This document shows positions 60,766-64,000 of a DNA stretch of 64,000 nucleotides, piece by piece. Origin of the DNA: Daphnia pulex. Lineage: Eukaryota; Arthropoda; Branchiopoda; Diplostraca; Daphniidae. Numbering within the stretch: the first letter of the stretch is position 1; each line of letters begins with the position of its first letter. The position numbers and the translations under genes were made by a program. Under the pieces are notes generated by a model that worked only from the letters and a program-made list of their open reading frames with translations, made no database searches and had not been told where the DNA came from. The stretch lies in assembly GCF_021134715.1 (NCBI RefSeq), contig NC_060021.1, forward strand, positions 4,092,001 to 4,156,000, read 5' to 3'.

Positions 60766-63290
60766 AGAAGACGAATCCTCCCAGAGATGAAGCGAGATGG
60801 GGCATGTCCTCACAAACGGCATTCTGTCCGTCAATCGCCGGTAGGCCACCCTGGCCCACGGTCGCGTGATAAGTGAACGTTGGTTGACGTCCATTGAAGG
60901 ACCGAGTGGTAACTTTTCTGGCTCCCTTTGTTCCACGTCGATGGGTATAGAACACGATCCGTTGGCGCAAACGATAGTGACTCACAAAATTCATGTCGGT
61001 TTTTTCGAGCGTTCCAGCACCACGACGCCCACGGTGGGGAAGAAACCCGAAATGACGGGTGCATTATCGTTGACATGATCGGTGTCCTCAGCCTTGAGAA
61101 CCAGCACCAGATGGTCTTCATCCTTGGAGTTTTTAGGAATACGAATTGTCGCGTTGGCAAATGATGGCATAATAAATCTGGGTTTGTTCTGGTTGACACT
61201 TTGCACATTGATTTTAACGGTAGCTCGGTCAAAATTCGTCCCCGTTCCATTTAAATCCCGCACTTCCACCGATAGCGTGTACTCCCGAGAACGGTTGGTT
61301 AGAGACAGAGCCTGTAAGAAACACGTATGGTTTTACTCAAGTTATTAAATGTACTAAAAAAAAACTAGTTTAATCCTACCGGATATAAAATCCCAGTCAC
61401 GGAATCTAAAGTAAAGAGTCCATCCTCATTTCCCTCGATGATAGTAGCAAGGCAGAATTCATTCCGGAATCGTGATCAATTGCTGTGATTTGGACGATAA
61501 GCGGTGGTGGGAGTAAGAGTACTGTCTCGGCCACCGTAGCCCGGTAGGTATTGTCTAAGAATTTTGGCTGATTGTCGTTGATATCTTCAAGTAGAATTTC
61601 AACTGGCATGATGGTCGCGCGTCGGGCTCCAGGAGGAGCGAGATCAGATGCGGCCACTAACAGCGTCAATAATGAAGAACGTTCACGGTCCAATCCTCCT
61701 GGATCGGTTACTGTTATGGTACCACTGGCATCAATGGTGAAGTATTTCGAATTTTTGCCCGTCAGCGAATAGGTTATAAGACCGAAGCTACCGGCATCGC
61801 CATCTGTAGCGGAAACGGTCAAGACAGCCGTACCGGCCGCCGAATGTTCGGGAATCCGTAACTCGTAGGATTTCGAAGTGAAGCAGGACTCAGATCATTG
61901 ATGTTTATCAACGTCACTTTAACCTGAGCCATGGACGACAGGGAAGGAATTCCAGCATCGTGAGCAACAACCGTCAAATTGTATTCCGGTGAAGCTTCAT
62001 AGTCCAGCCGTGGCTTGTTAGTCACAACTCCTGTGATTATTCAGTAAATAATTAAAGGTTGCAATATATACATAAAACTAAATAAAATCACACCTGATCG
62101 GCCATCGATGGAAAAAAATGGATGAGGCGGCAGAAATTCGTATCGATCGATAGGCGAATCGGGATGTGTTGCCGAAATTTTACAAACAATGCTGCCAATT
62201 GGTTGTTCTTCGGCCACAAGCTAAACATACATTAAACAACAATGTAAACAATTGTGTCACGTAAGCTAAATATTTTCCTTGTTAACTTACCAGATTAATA
62301 AAAGGTTCTTCAGAATTCAGGGGCTTGCTAAAAGTTGGCGGATGTTCATTGACGTGGTTACGGCACTACTGAACCCGAAGAAATCTGTGAGCCCATGTGA
62401 AACAAGTTGGACGATCGGATAAAGTAGGAGAGCGAGCCATTGATGCCGAAATCAGGATCGGAGGCATGAATTTGCAACAGCAGCTTATCACTGGTTGAAC
62501 TGTAATCCACTCCTAGACAATCAAAACGATTAGTTTTGAAAAAAAAAAATGCGAGTTATCAAAAGATAGTACCAGCGTAAAAGGTCTCAATTTCGAAATG
62601 AGGCGGATTGTCGTTAATATCCACTACGTCTATATGGACCTGGGCGATACTAGGGTCATGATCCATCGCTTGGCGTTTCTCCCTCAGCATCAGACATCTG
62701 CAAAAGTATTTCAAATTTACCTGATGCTAATTTAAAAAGGCTATTCAAATTCTGATTAAAATCTACCTGAGTAGTTAGATACTGGTGGTCATTAGTAGCT
62801 TTGATGAGCAAATCGTAAGTGTGGCGGAATTTGCGATCCAGCACTACGCGATGCTTCTCAATAACCTACAGTTTAACAAGTAAATATTGTGTTTATATAA
62901 TAATTATTGTGTTATATATTTTGACATGGTTTTCTCCCTCCAAAGTCCAAACAATGAAAGGAGTTGCCAGGTTGCGACAATTCGGAACAGATTAAAAACT
63001 AGAACTTTTTTAAAAACTAATTTTCATAGAATAACTGTATTTATTATTTGTAGTTATAGACGAACAATATGTATATTTAAATAACTCCTTACCAATTTGA
63101 TTACCATTCTCATTCTGGAAACCAAATTAAAACTCGATGCAGACAAATTATTGGAAAAGTGTAATAAGTTCCCCATTACGAGCGCATTTGGTATTTTGAA
63201 TGAATGTTGATCGACAACTCCTGTTAACAAAGTTGAACTGCCTCGAAAGTTTTGATCGTCCAAAAGAACTATTACAGACGTCAAACGTGG
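60766..63290 (-). pseudogene. cadherin-superfamily extracellular region, multiply frameshifted
   Basis: Minus-strand exons, in order: 63093-63290 (uncertain start), 62767-62865, 62573-62697, 62291-62512, 62094-62220, 61380-62030 and 61311 downward. They encode at least four cadherin repeats, with calcium-binding motifs such as Asp-Ile-Asn-Asp-Asn-Pro-Pro, Val-Asn-Glu-His-Pro-Pro, Ile-Asn-Asp-Leu-Ser-Pro, Asp-Ile-Asn-Asp-Asn-Gln-Pro and several Ala-x-Asp-x-Asp. Introns are about 65-225 bp with consensus sites. Frame changes occur near 62650, 62370 (with missing residues), 61890 and 61455, and one repeat is truncated near 61080 where Glu-Asp-Thr-Asp runs straight into Val-Asn-Asp-Asn-Ala-Pro. 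No signal peptide, membrane segment or cytoplasmic tail is visible. Cadherins mediate calcium-dependent adhesion at the cell surface. This copy is a decayed paralogue or a gene hit by assembly indels. Confidence 0.8.
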
Positions 63291-63322
63291 TGAAATATAA
63301 TTGTAAATTGTAAATTTATGAA

Positions 63323-64000
63323 ATGGAAGGGTTGGTGAGTAACATTCGCAATGATGTGAAGATTGAGATTTCCGAAAAGACCAAATTTACGTACACCCAA
63401 ATGTTAGATGCTTCATTTCAGAAAACTGATTGTGAAAATGTCCCAAAATTGCTGATGTCGTTCGACAAACACAGTAAGTGATTTTATTCTTGTACTTCAT
63501 GATTACATTATTCTCGAGTTCACATTTGGGCACGGGCTACTTTTTGATCCCATTTGGGTTGTTTGGTTCACTAGTTAAAGCGATGCGATTAAAGTCGACT
63601 TGTGGGGGGGTAGAAAGAAAGAAATACGAAGCGAAAGAAATCAAAGTCTGAACGTAAACTGCCACAACCAATTTAAAAAAAAAAACATAATCCACACATC
63701 GATACTGTATTTGGCTCAGATATTATTTGAAATGCAAGCTCTTGAATGAAACGGTTAAAATTCCGCCACTTCCGTTTGGGGAACGGATGAAAAAGTTTAT
63801 GACCCCTCTTCTTCTCCTTGTGTGTATCTACCACCTGCGACCACCTGTACCTGAGTCACACACACAGCCCCCAACCAAATCTAAAAAATCCTCGTTTATA
63901 TTAAAGTGACAGGTAAAGATGCGACGATCTCAGCGGCGCGTTTTAAGAGTAATGGATTCGTTAATGCTGAAGGAGAAGTTTTGCCCAATGTCAAAATTCT
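63323..64000 (+). CDS. start of an unknown gene, runs off the right edge
   Basis: Exon 1 is 63323-63473: 50 codons plus one base, ending at donor GTAAGT. An exon starting at 63913 (acceptor GTGACAG) continues in the same phase and stays open to the window end, giving about 80 residues so far. The peptide is moderately charged and soluble-looking. Its second exon starts Ser-Lys-Asp-Ala-Thr-Ile-Ser and contains an Asn-Gly-Phe-Val-Asn segment. No family is recognised. The 439-bp intron is AT-rich except for a C-rich stretch near 63800-63880. The gene is divergent from the cadherin locus, with only about 30 bp between their nearest exon-like ends, so a shared control region is possible. Confidence 0.45.

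Noticed and set aside
60831..61250. Minus-strand 139-codon frame
   Set aside because: It runs out of phase with the cadherin repeat frame at the same place, which has the calcium-binding motifs.
61082..61348. Plus-strand 88-codon frame
   Set aside because: Opposite-strand shadow of the cadherin exons, with no family match.

Overview
This is eukaryotic nuclear DNA from an arthropod, most likely a branchiopod crustacean of the Daphnia type. The reasons are very short introns (mostly 55-135 bp), a ZAD-type C2H2 zinc-finger gene (an arthropod family), AT-rich spacers, and relics of copia, BEL/Pao, L2-like and hAT elements. The species itself is inferred from gene style only. I see no prokaryotic features, rRNA, complete tRNA or CRISPR.

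Layout. 1-7.9 kb is gene-poor, with microsatellites and one 54-codon ORF. 7.9-22 kb is the gene-rich core. It holds a 13-exon ZAD zinc-finger gene (-), a 5-exon gamma-tubulin complex component 5 gene (+), a 9-exon CRAL-TRIO lipid-transfer gene (-) and a 6-exon SDR16C-like dehydrogenase gene (+). All four close in frame across every exon junction. The first and second are divergent, the second and third convergent, the third and fourth divergent.

22-29 kb is repeat-rich: a 319-bp foldback MITE with an 8-bp target duplication, then a decayed Ty1/copia element (-) carrying a 406-bp solo LTR inside its integrase. 29-38 kb is mostly empty, with an isolated exon-like block near 34.4 kb and candidate exons of an acidic zinc-ribbon protein near 37.4-38.2 kb. 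38.2-41.7 kb is an L2/CR1-like non-LTR retrotransposon (-), followed by the 3' end of another one (+). 43.07-45.80 kb is a full-length but mutated hAT DNA transposon with TIRs and TSD; it sits inside what looks like an older coding region. 49.2-51.5 kb is a BEL/Pao relic (-).

54.8-64 kb holds broken or small genes: an M1 aminopeptidase relic lacking its zinc site (-), a 62-residue chromodomain-only gene (+), a second, decayed hAT transposase (-), a cadherin-repeat locus with several frameshifts (-), and the first two exons of an unknown gene leaving the right edge (+).

The core genes are housekeeping or metabolic (transcription, microtubule nucleation, lipid transfer, retinoid/steroid oxidation) and show no shared pathway. 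I found no convincing new multi-gene system. The most notable items are the precisely delimited mobile elements, the mini-chromodomain gene, the intronic duplication of a splice site in the zinc-finger gene, and an unexplained 22-bp-stem hairpin at 12.5 kb.
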